Shown here piece by piece: positions 1-5,977 of a stretch of DNA of 9,058 nt. This DNA comes from Pseudomonas sp. PGPPP3. GTDB taxonomy: Bacteria > Pseudomonadota > Gammaproteobacteria > Pseudomonadales > Pseudomonadaceae. The notes beneath the pieces are model-generated. The model made no database searches. It saw only the letters and a program-made list of their open reading frames with translations, and was not told where the DNA came from. The translations under genes and the position numbers were made by a program. Where the stretch lies: contig NKIE01000085.1 in NCBI GenBank assembly GCA_002256055.1, positions 1-9,058 of the forward strand. Direction: 5' to 3'. Position 1 is the first letter of the stretch. Every line of letters starts with the position of its first letter.

Positions 1-1074
1 GCGGTCGATGGTGAACGGCTCAAGACCCGACAGGCGGCAGGCCTTGGGGATGTCCGGAATGGCGCGTGGCGGGTACTTGGCCACGGCCTCGGCAATCGCC
101 TTGATGTGCGCAGGCGTGGTGCCGCAGCAGCCGCCGACGATGTTCAGGAAGCCGCTGGCGGCGAATTCTTCGACCACCACGGCCATTTCCGCCGGGCTTT
201 CGTCGTATTCACCAAAGGCGTTCGGCAGGCCAGCGTTGGGGTGGGCGGACACGCGGGTGTCGGCCTTGCTCGACAACTCTTCCAGGTACGGGCGCAACTC
301 TTTGGCACCGAGGGCGCAGTTGAGGCCCACGGAAATCGGTTTGGCGTGGCTGATGGAGTTCCAGAAGGCTTCGGTGGTCTGCCCGGACAGGGTCCGGCCG
401 GAGGCATCGGTGATGGTGCCGGAGATCATGATCGGCAGCTCGAAACCTTGCTGCTCAAAGACTTCCTGCACTGCAAAGATCGCCGCCTTGGCGTTCAGGG
501 TGTCGAAGATGGTTTCGATCAGGATCATGTCCGCGCCGCCTTCGATCAGGCCGCGGGTGGCTTCGACGTAGTTGGTCACCAGTTCATCAAAGGTGACGTT
601 GCGGTAGCCAGGGTTGTTCACGTCAGGCGACAGCGAGCAGGTGCGACTGGTAGGGCCGAGCACGCCAGCAACGAAGCGTGGCTTGTCCGGGGTTTCCAGG
701 GTCTTGGCATCGGCCACGCGGCGGGCCACGCGAGCACCTTCGACGTTCAGCTCATAGACCAGTGATTCCATGCCGTAGTCGGCCTGGGACACCTGAGTGG
801 CGTTGAAGGTGTTGGTTTCCAGAATATCGGCGCCGGCGTCCAGGTAGGCCTTCTCGATGGCGGCGATCACGTCTGGGCGACTCAGTAGCAGCAGGTCGTT
901 GTTGCCTTTGACATCGCTCGGCCAGTCGGCGAAGCGCTCGCCGCGGTAGTCCTCTTCCTCCAGCTTGTAGCTCTGGATCATGGTGCCCATGCCGCCATCG
1001 AGAATCAGGATGCGTTGCTGCAGGGCTTGCTGCAGGGCTTGAAGGCGGGCGGTGCGATCGGACATGGCGGACAT
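1..1074 (-). CDS. metH: Methionine synthase, cobalamin-dependent (5' part; runs off the left edge)
   Basis: MetH transfers a methyl group from 5-methyltetrahydrofolate to homocysteine through methylcobalamin, in the cytosol. The window holds the first 358 codons, which cover the homocysteine-binding barrel; the folate, cobalamin and reactivation domains lie beyond the left edge. The barrel opens with [11 protein letters not shown]. All three zinc ligands are visible: C253 in NCALG and C316/C317 in GGCCGTT, offset by six from the E. coli residues 247/310/311. I chose the ATG at 1074 because an AGG lies 8 bases upstream on the minus strand. A second in-frame ATG at 1065 (MSDRTARL) matches the N-terminus I remember for Pseudomonas MetH but has no good ribosome site, so it remains possible. 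The gene diverges from cti. Identification is certain; only the exact start is open. Confidence 0.97.
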   Translation of the reverse strand, partial: MSAMSDRTARLQALQQALQQRILILDGGMGTMIQSYKLEEEDYRGERFADWPSDVKGNNDLLLLSRPDVIAAIEKAYLDAGADILETNTFNATQVSQADYGMESLVYELNVEGARVARRVADAKTLETPDKPRFVAGVLGPTSRTCSLSPDVNNPGYRNVTFDELVTNYVEATRGLIEGGADMILIETIFDTLNAKAAIFAVQEVFEQQGFELPIMISGTITDASGRTLSGQTTEAFWNSISHAKPISVGLNCALGAKELRPYLEELSSKADTRVSAHPNAGLPNAFGEYDESPAEMAVVVEEFAASGFLNIVGGCCGTTPAHIKAIAEAVAKYPPRAIPDIPKACRLSGLEPFTIDR

Positions 1075-1111
1075 GACAACTACCTGAAGGCGCAGAAACT
1101 GAAAGGTGGCG

Positions 1112-1120
1112 ATGATAGCA
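1112..1120 (-). promoter_or_regulatory. Candidate extended -10 promoter for metH
   Basis: Read on the minus strand this is TGCTATCAT: an extended -10 (TGn) followed by TATCAT, five of six to TATAAT. No convincing -35 lies 17 bases upstream, which an extended -10 can tolerate. The implied leader would be about 30 bases and would include the AGG before the 1074 start. Such a leader is too short to hold a cobalamin riboswitch. The assignment rests on sequence matching only. Confidence 0.4.
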
Positions 1121-1180
1121 AAGTCGTATGGTTTTGGAGTGCGGTTGGGGTTTGCATGAAAATCGCTCATGTTGGTGGCA

Positions 1181-1211
1181 TTGGCTTTACGCCCCTGAAG
1201 GCGACTAAAAT
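1181..1211 (+). promoter_or_regulatory. Candidate sigma-70 promoter for cti
   Basis: TTGGCT (1181-1186, four of six to TTGACA) and TAAAAT (1206-1211, five of six to TATAAT) are separated by 19 bases, two more than optimal. The implied leader is about 35 bases and contains the ribosome site AGGGA at 1240-1244. A weak housekeeping-type promoter would fit the reported constitutive presence of Cti in pseudomonads, but this is a guess from matching. Confidence 0.33.
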
Positions 1212-1252
1212 CGCGGTTTTTGCTGTCTTTACGTCATTCAGGGATCAGAACC

Positions 1253-3532
1253 ATGTCGCTCCGGGCACTTGTCAGCACGCTGTTCATTTTTATTGCGCCG
1301 TTGCTGCAGGCCGAGCCGATCTCCTACAGCCGCGATGTGCAGCCGATCTTCACGGCCAAGTGCGTGGCCTGCCATGCCTGTTATGACGCGCCTTGCCAGC
1401 TCAACCTGGGCAGCGGCGAAGGGGTGCAGCGTGGCGCGAGCAAAACGCTGGTGTACGACGGCGGCCGCACCAATGAGCAGGCCCCTACGCGGCTGTTTTT
1501 CGACGCTCAGGGTGAGGCGGCTTGGCGGCGCAAGGGCTTCTACTCAGTGCTCGATACTCAAGGCAGTCAGGCGGCGTTGATGGCGCGCATGCTGGAACTG
1601 GGTCATGCCAAACCGCTGGCGGCCAACGCCAAGTTGCCTGCCGAGCTGGAGCTGGGCATTGCTCGTAACAATCAATGCGCACTGCCCGGGGAGTTCGCCA
1701 GTTACGCGGCCAAGCGCCCGGCCGAGGGCATGCCATTTGCTGTCACTGGATTGGAAACGCATGAATATCAAACCCTGCAGGCTTGGCTGGCAGCGGGTGC
1801 GCCGGTGGACTCACAGGCCCTGCAACCCAGCGCCAGCGAAGCGGAGCAGATTGTCGAGTGGGAAGCGCTGTTGAATGCCAACGGTGCCCGCGCCAGCCGT
1901 GTGAGCCGCTGGCTGTATGAGCATCTGTTTATTGCCCATCTGTACTTTGCAGGCGGCGAGCCAGGGCATTTTTTCCAGCTGGTGCGTTCGCGCACCCCCA
2001 GCGGCCAGCCGATTGACCCGATTGCCACGCGCCGGCCCAACGATGATCCAGGCAATACCTTCTACTATCGCCTGTGGCCGGTGCAGGGTGTCATCGTGCA
2101 CAAGACCCATATCACCTATGGTCTGAGCGCGCAGAAGTTGGCACGGGTCAATGAGCTGTTTTTCAGCAGCAACTGGACGGTGGATGCGGTGCCTGGCTAT
2201 GGCCCGCAACGACGCGCCAATCCGTTTGCGACCTTTGCTGCGATTCCGGCTCAGGCCCGTAATCAGTTCATGCTGGATAACGCTGAGTACTTCGTGCGCA
2301 CCTTTATCCGCGGGCCGGTGTGTCGTGGGCAGATTGCTACCGATGTGATCCGCGATCAGTTCTGGGCGTTGTTCCAGGCCCCGGAGCAGGATTTGTTTAT
2401 CACCGATGCTGACTTCCGCGAGGAGGCCACGCCGCTGCTGGCCATTCCGGGGCAGGTGGCGCAGTTGCGCAATCTGCCACTGGTGTGGGGCGACTACAAA
2501 GACCTGCGCAACCAGTACGAGGCGCTGCGCAACGAGGCCTACGCCGATGCGCCGCCGCCTGTCTGGTCGGATATCTGGACCGGCAACGACAATGCGTTGC
2601 TATCGGTCTTCCGCCACTACGACAGTGCAGCGGTGGAGAAGGGCTTGATCGGTGCGGTGCCGCAGACGTTGTGGCTGCTCGATTACCCGTTGTTCGAGCG
2701 CGCTTACTATCAACTGGTGGTCAACTTCGACGTGTTTGGCAACGTCTCCCACCAGGCGCAAACACGCATGTACTTTGACTTGATCCGCAATGGCGCTGAG
2801 CAGAACTTTCTGCGCTTGATGCCGCCGCAAAGTCGCCAGGCACTGCGTGATGACTGGTATCAGGACAGTGGCCAGTTGAAGTTGTGGCTGTCCTATCCGC
2901 CGTTGGATACCGACACGCCCAGCGCCCTGGCGCTGGAACCGTTACGCCTCAAGCAGAGTTTTGTCAGTGGCTTATTGGCGCGCTATGGCAGCCTGAATGC
3001 CAAAGCAGACCCGATCAACCGGTGCCTCAATGGCAGCTGTTATCGCACCAATATTAGCCCGCAGTTGCAGGCGGTTGAGCAGCGCCTGAGTCGTCTTACA
3101 GCGCGGCCAGCCGCGAGCCTCAAAGTGATCGATCAATTGCCGGAAGCCAGCCTGCTGCGTATCGAATTGGACGATGGCCAACGCGAGGTCTACAGCCTCT
3201 TGCGCAACCGTGCGCACAGCAGCGTGGCGTTCATTATGGGTGAGTCGTTGCGTTATCAGCCGGGGCTGGATGACCTGACGGTTTATCCAGGGGTGTTGAG
3301 CAGCTACCCCAACTTTATCTTCAATGTGCCGGCCGCAGAGGTGCCGGCGTTTGTTGCCGCGCTGGAGCAGAGCAAGGACGCTGTCGCCTTTGAACAGATA
3401 ACCCAGCGTTGGGGCGTGCGTCGCAGTCATCCGCAGTTCTGGCGCTACTTCCATGATTTGTCGAACTATATCCAGGAGACCGAGCCGCTGGAGGCCGGGG
3501 TACTGGACATGAACCGTTACCAGAATCTGTAA
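1253..3532 (+). CDS. cti: Fatty acid cis/trans isomerase, periplasmic haem c protein
   Basis: Cti converts cis-unsaturated acyl chains of membrane phospholipids to trans without moving the double bond, making the membrane more rigid under solvent or heat stress. The 759-aa product is close to the roughly 766 aa of the P. putida enzyme. A Sec signal peptide ends at about residue 20 (hydrophobic stretch, then LQA/EP). The single haem c motif CVACH is at 37-41, followed by more cysteines at 43 and 48 as in known Cti. A late cysteine pair, CLNGSC, is at 591-596. The start is the ATG at 1253, with AGGGA at 1240-1244 eight bases upstream. An in-frame TTG at 1220 would put charged residues before the signal peptide and lacks a ribosome site. 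cti diverges from metH and is followed by its own terminator and then nfuA, the order also seen in other pseudomonads. Confidence 0.96.
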   Translation: MSLRALVSTLFIFIAPLLQAEPISYSRDVQPIFTAKCVACHACYDAPCQLNLGSGEGVQRGASKTLVYDGGRTNEQAPTRLFFDAQGEAAWRRKGFYSVLDTQGSQAALMARMLELGHAKPLAANAKLPAELELGIARNNQCALPGEFASYAAKRPAEGMPFAVTGLETHEYQTLQAWLAAGAPVDSQALQPSASEAEQIVEWEALLNANGARASRVSRWLYEHLFIAHLYFAGGEPGHFFQLVRSRTPSGQPIDPIATRRPNDDPGNTFYYRLWPVQGVIVHKTHITYGLSAQKLARVNELFFSSNWTVDAVPGYGPQRRANPFATFAAIPAQARNQFMLDNAEYFVRTFIRGPVCRGQIATDVIRDQFWALFQAPEQDLFITDADFREEATPLLAIPGQVAQLRNLPLVWGDYKDLRNQYEALRNEAYADAPPPVWSDIWTGNDNALLSVFRHYDSAAVEKGLIGAVPQTLWLLDYPLFERAYYQLVVNFDVFGNVSHQAQTRMYFDLIRNGAEQNFLRLMPPQSRQALRDDWYQDSGQLKLWLSYPPLDTDTPSALALEPLRLKQSFVSGLLARYGSLNAKADPINRCLNGSCYRTNISPQLQAVEQRLSRLTARPAASLKVIDQLPEASLLRIELDDGQREVYSLLRNRAHSSVAFIMGESLRYQPGLDDLTVYPGVLSSYPNFIFNVPAAEVPAFVAALEQSKDAVAFEQITQRWGVRRSHPQFWRYFHDLSNYIQETEPLEAGVLDMNRYQNL

Positions 3533-3535
3533 GTG

Positions 3536-3595
3536 CTGCTGAGGGAGTTGGCGTGGTTACAACCGCGCCCGATCTCTGCCTTAGCAGTATTTTTT
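3536..3595 (+). terminator. Rho-independent terminator of cti with nested hairpin
   Basis: It starts three bases after the cti stop codon. The outer stem pairs 3536-3544 with 3579-3587 (nine pairs, one G-U). It continues as 3545-3547 with 3574-3576 after a 2-base bulge. Inside it, 3550-3558 pairs with 3561-3569 as a second near-perfect dyad with one T-G mismatch. A T-rich tail, TATTTTTT (3588-3595), follows the outer stem. The layout fits intrinsic termination on the plus strand and would isolate cti from nfuA. The inner dyad has only a 2-base turn, so its top pairs must open. Confidence 0.68.
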
Positions 3596-3597
3596 AT

Positions 3598-3616
3598 TCC
3601 TACCAAATTACTAGGA
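3598..3616. promoter_or_regulatory. 19-bp dyad upstream of the nfuA promoter, candidate operator
   Basis: The arms TCCTA (3598-3602) and TAGGA (3612-3616) are a perfect inverted repeat around CCAAATTAC, and the centre is also partly symmetric (AA-n-TT). It ends two bases before the candidate -35 of nfuA, a position suited to repression or activation. The CC and GG are 13 bases apart, as in the type 2 IscR site, and the flanks are AT-rich. However, the inner YA/TR positions of that consensus do not match. The dyad is seen directly; its identity as an IscR site is inference. Confidence 0.45.
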
Positions 3617-3618
3617 CT

Positions 3619-3647
3619 TTGCCGGCGCAGGGGCAGTGGCGTACACT
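3619..3647 (+). promoter_or_regulatory. Candidate sigma-70 promoter for nfuA
   Basis: TTGCCG (3619-3624) and TACACT (3642-3647) each match the consensus at four of six positions and have an ideal 17-base spacer. The implied leader is about 20 bases and ends with the strong ribosome site GAGGAG at 3662-3667, five bases before the ATG. The box follows the cti terminator directly, so nfuA should be transcribed on its own. Confidence 0.45.
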
Positions 3648-3672
3648 GCGCCCATGTTCGCGAGGAGTTGCC

Positions 3673-4257
3673 ATGAGCGCCATCAATATCACCGAAGCTG
3701 CCCACGATTATCTGGCTGCCCTGCTGAGCAAGCAGCACACGCCCGGTATCGGCATTCGTATTTTCGTCACCCAGCCGGGTACCCAGTACGCCGAAACCTG
3801 CATTGCCTACTGCAAGCCGGGCGAAGAAAAGCCGGAAGACACCGCGCTGGGGCTGAAGAGCTTCACGGCTTATATCGACGCCTTCAGCGAGACTTTTCTC
3901 GATGACGCCGTGGTCGACTACGCCACCGACCGCATGGGCGGCCAGCTGACCATCAAGGCGCCGAACGCCAAGGTGCCGATGGTTAACGCCGACAGCCCAG
4001 TGAACGAGCGCATCAATTACTACCTGCAGACCGAGATCAATCCAGGTCTGGCCGGTCACGGCGGTGAAGTCAGCCTGATCGATGTCGTTGACGACGGCAT
4101 TGCCGTGTTGAAGTTTGGCGGTGGCTGCCAGGGTTGCGGTCAGGCCGATGTGACCCTCAAGGAAGGCATCGAGAAAACCTTGCTGGAGCGCATCCCCGAA
4201 CTTAAAGGCGTGCGTGATGTGACCGACCACAGCATCAAGGAAAACGCTTACTACTAA
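3673..4257 (+). CDS. nfuA: Fe-S cluster carrier protein NfuA
   Basis: NfuA accepts a [4Fe-4S] cluster from the assembly machinery and passes it to apoproteins such as aconitase and lipoyl synthase, mainly during iron or oxidative stress, in the cytosol. The product has 194 aa, about the usual length for the family. Residues 1-95 form a degenerate A-type carrier domain that binds targets. Residues 110-190 form the Nfu domain, with the cluster-binding pair C152 and C155 in GGGCQGCG. The start is the ATG at 3673, behind GAGGAG at 3662-3667. An upstream in-frame GTG at 3553 would lie inside the cti terminator and is rejected. The gene has its own promoter candidate and dyad upstream and a strong terminator downstream, so it is probably monocistronic. 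Confidence 0.97.
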   Translation: MSAINITEAAHDYLAALLSKQHTPGIGIRIFVTQPGTQYAETCIAYCKPGEEKPEDTALGLKSFTAYIDAFSETFLDDAVVDYATDRMGGQLTIKAPNAKVPMVNADSPVNERINYYLQTEINPGLAGHGGEVSLIDVVDDGIAVLKFGGGCQGCGQADVTLKEGIEKTLLERIPELKGVRDVTDHSIKENAYY

Positions 4258-4284
4258 GCGTTTCCAGCCTGTGTTGGTGAAAAC

Positions 4285-4314
4285 AAAAAAGGCGACCCGA
4301 GGGTCGCCTTTTTT
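4285..4314. terminator. Bidirectional intrinsic terminator between nfuA and the 89-aa gene
   Basis: GGCGACCC (4291-4298) and GGGTCGCC (4301-4308) are a perfect 8-bp stem, flanked by A6 (4285-4290) and T6 (4309-4314), giving 14-base arms around a GA centre. Plus-strand transcripts from nfuA and minus-strand transcripts from the convergent 89-aa gene (stop at 4327) both see a GC-rich hairpin followed by a U run. Confidence 0.93.
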
Positions 4315-4326
4315 ATCTGCTGCGCG

Positions 4327-4596
4327 TTACGCCGGCATCGTCCAGGGTTCCAGCGCGTAGCCTTGCTCGCTCAGGGCGGCGCGGGATTGTTGCAGGACAC
4401 TGGCCAGTTGATCGGCATCGCTGTAGGTGCTGGCGCTCAGCTTGGTGCGACCCAGCAGGCGGGTGCTGCTGCGGTCGATCACGCTGATGCTGAGTTCGCC
4501 GCTGCCCGGTTGCGGGGCCCAGGCCACGCATTGAAACGGTCGGAACGCGCGGTCGGCGATCAAGAGTGCGTCGTTGAAGCGTAAGGTGTTGCTCAT
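4327..4596 (-). CDS. Hypothetical protein, 89 aa
   Basis: I do not recognise this protein. It is soluble, with no signal peptide or membrane segment and one cysteine (C23). The first part contains short strand-like stretches (LLIADRAFRPFQCVAW, then ELSISVIDR and RTKLSAST). A helix-like second half (ADQLASVLQQSRAALSEQG) ends in EPWTMPA. This would suit a small alpha/beta fold. Translation is well supported: GGAGAG sits about eight bases before the ATG, the stop is TAA, and the downstream bidirectional terminator fits it. It follows the catalase-like gene after 170 bases that hold two hairpins, so it may be transcribed separately. I believe it is a real gene; its function is unknown. Confidence 0.75.
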   Translation of the reverse strand: MSNTLRFNDALLIADRAFRPFQCVAWAPQPGSGELSISVIDRSSTRLLGRTKLSASTYSDADQLASVLQQSRAALSEQGYALEPWTMPA

Positions 4597-4617
4597 GGGG
4601 TGTCTCTCCGGCTATCT

Positions 4618-4656
4618 GCCCAATTCACGTTGGGCTGACAGCGAAAGCAGCGCTGT
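4618..4656. other. Two back-to-back hairpins in the leader of the 89-aa gene
   Basis: Hairpin A pairs GCCCAA (4618-4623) with TTGGGC (4630-4635) over a 6-base loop. Hairpin B pairs ACAGCG (4638-4643) with CGCTGT (4651-4656) over a 7-base loop. Only two bases separate them, and both are perfect. They lie between the catalase-like gene and the start at 4596. There is no U run on the minus side, so classic intrinsic termination is unlikely. They could be operators, RNA-stability elements or a Rho-independent remnant. The rest of the 170-base gap (4657-4766) shows only weak promoter-like boxes. Confidence 0.5.
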
Positions 4657-4766
4657 ATTGCCCATTCGTTAGTATTGATGGTGGCAGTTGACCGTTAAGT
4701 CACACCCTGTCGTGAAAATGATCGAACGTGTCGCAAAAATCCAAATGGCGGCGCCGCACGGACTCG

Positions 4767-5912
4767 TTATTGGGGCGTTTCGCTGCTGGGTGCGTGATTG
4801 CGAGCATGTCGGTAAACGCTGACTGCTTCGTACACCGCTTTGCGCAAACGGTTGATACCGCCCAATGGCTGGTGCTCGGGTAGAGCGTGCCAGGGATTGA
4901 AGGACAGGTTGTCGCACAGCACATTTTGTTCGCGGCTGTCGAAGTCTTGGGCGGGTACGCGGATGTCGGCGACCGTGACAAACGGCGAGATGCTTTCATC
5001 CCAAGCTACGCTCGGGTCTTCGATGGGCATGTAGTAGGCCGGATTCTGTGCCTGCACCTGCAGAGCAAAACAGGCATCGACGCGATCCGCCGAGAGTTGC
5101 TGGTACAGGGCGTTGCGTAGGAAATTGGGCAGCTCGCGGTTTTGCGCGGGCGGGCTGTAAGTCGGGCAATTTGCACTGGCGGGGATTACCCGGTACTTGA
5201 TTACCTGCGGCCCAAGCTTGAATGGGGCGATTGAGCTGTAAGTGCTGGCCAGCGGCGTTTCTGGCGCCGGGCTGAGGGTTTGTAGGGCAATCAGCAGATG
5301 ACGCAGCTCCCAGGTGCGTGGGTCGGCACTGGGGAAGAAAGCCATGACTTTTTCACCCTTGGCCTGGGCGGCGAAGTTCTGCCGGTACTGGGCCACGTCG
5401 CGGACGAAAAAGGTCGGGTGGTTGAACATCACGAAGTCTTGTTCAGCGGCCGTGCCAAGCAGTTTTTCACCCGGTACGTCGAGCAGTTTCAGGCCCATGC
5501 CGCGGGCATCGCGCACGCGGTCAAACTGCGGGTAGGCATTGCCGTTGGACAGGCGCATCCAGGCTTGCCAGGTTTTTCCCGGCTCGCGTAGTACGCCGTG
5601 TTGCCATTGCGGCGCAAGGTCGCTGCGCACGCGCACCTCGGCTTTCACGCAACCGTGGGCTTTGGCATGGGCATCGCGCAGTACGCGGGTGTCGCTGCGA
5701 TGTTGTTCGACGACGCGAATGGCGTCTTCGATGATGGCCTCGGTATGGGCGCTTTCATCGGCAGGGATCTGCTCCTCACTGGCCACCGGGCCGGAGAACT
5801 TCCAGCCGTAATAGGCGTAGCCCAATGCTGCGCCAGTCAGGCCCAGCACCAGCAGCAAGAGCAGCACACGGCCCAGCAGGCGGCCCAGCCAGAGCCAGAT
5901 TTGCTTAAACAT
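4767..5912 (-). CDS. Membrane-anchored catalase-related haem protein (y4iL-like)
   Basis: This 381-aa protein carries the catalase core without the size of a true catalase. The distal histidine is H82 in AHAKAHG, an RLSNG motif is at 120-124, and the distal asparagine is N164 in DFVMFNHPTFFVRD. The proximal R-x-x-x-Y is R357-Y361 (RKAVY), near the C-terminal block FNPWHALPEHQPLGGINR that marks the uncharacterised y4iL-like group. One N-terminal membrane segment (about 15-37) is preceded by basic residues, so the haem domain should face the periplasm. Four cysteines could form disulfides there. I chose the ATG at 5912, because AAGGA at 5921-5925 is eight bases upstream; the ATG at 5921 would abut its own ribosome site. 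It lies 65 bases after the di-haem cytochrome gene and is probably co-transcribed. Some catalase relatives act on fatty acid hydroperoxides; its substrate here is unknown. Confidence 0.9.
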   Translation of the reverse strand: MFKQIWLWLGRLLGRVLLLLLVLGLTGAALGYAYYGWKFSGPVASEEQIPADESAHTEAIIEDAIRVVEQHRSDTRVLRDAHAKAHGCVKAEVRVRSDLAPQWQHGVLREPGKTWQAWMRLSNGNAYPQFDRVRDARGMGLKLLDVPGEKLLGTAAEQDFVMFNHPTFFVRDVAQYRQNFAAQAKGEKVMAFFPSADPRTWELRHLLIALQTLSPAPETPLASTYSSIAPFKLGPQVIKYRVIPASANCPTYSPPAQNRELPNFLRNALYQQLSADRVDACFALQVQAQNPAYYMPIEDPSVAWDESISPFVTVADIRVPAQDFDSREQNVLCDNLSFNPWHALPEHQPLGGINRLRKAVYEAVSVYRHARNHAPSSETPQ

Positions 5913-5948
5913 CGACAGCATCCTTGTTGTGGGTGTAAGTGCGCAGTG

Positions 5949-5969
5949 GGCGCGTCATGGCGACGCGCC
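5949..5969. other. Perfect hairpin between the cytochrome and catalase-like genes
   Basis: GGCGCGTC (5949-5956) and GACGCGCC (5962-5969) form a perfect 8-bp stem around a 5-base loop, inside the 65-base gap of the putative operon. No U run follows in the direction of transcription (minus strand), so it is not a standard terminator. An intercistronic RNA-processing or stability hairpin that sets the ratio of the two products is more likely. Confidence 0.6.
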
Positions 5970-5977
5970 AGCAGGGG

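Noticed and set aside
106..765. 219-codon open frame on the plus strand
   Set aside because: It is a shadow of metH, whose minus-strand frame shows the zinc-binding cysteines and barrel motifs.
1075..1252. Possible cobalamin riboswitch upstream of metH
   Set aside because: The gap is too short to hold a full B12 element together with two promoters, and I see no B12-box-like core.
3517..4230. 237-codon open frame on the minus strand
   Set aside because: It is antisense to nfuA and runs through the cti terminator; nfuA has the ribosome site and family match.
4687..4720. TTGACC on the plus strand as a promoter reading rightwards
   Set aside because: No acceptable -10 at normal spacing, and it would only drive antisense RNA into the catalase-like gene.
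4741..4766. Self-complementary GCGGCGCCGC after the catalase-like gene as a terminator
   Set aside because: The palindrome has no loop, so only about three pairs could form, and the T-rich stretch is eight or more bases away.
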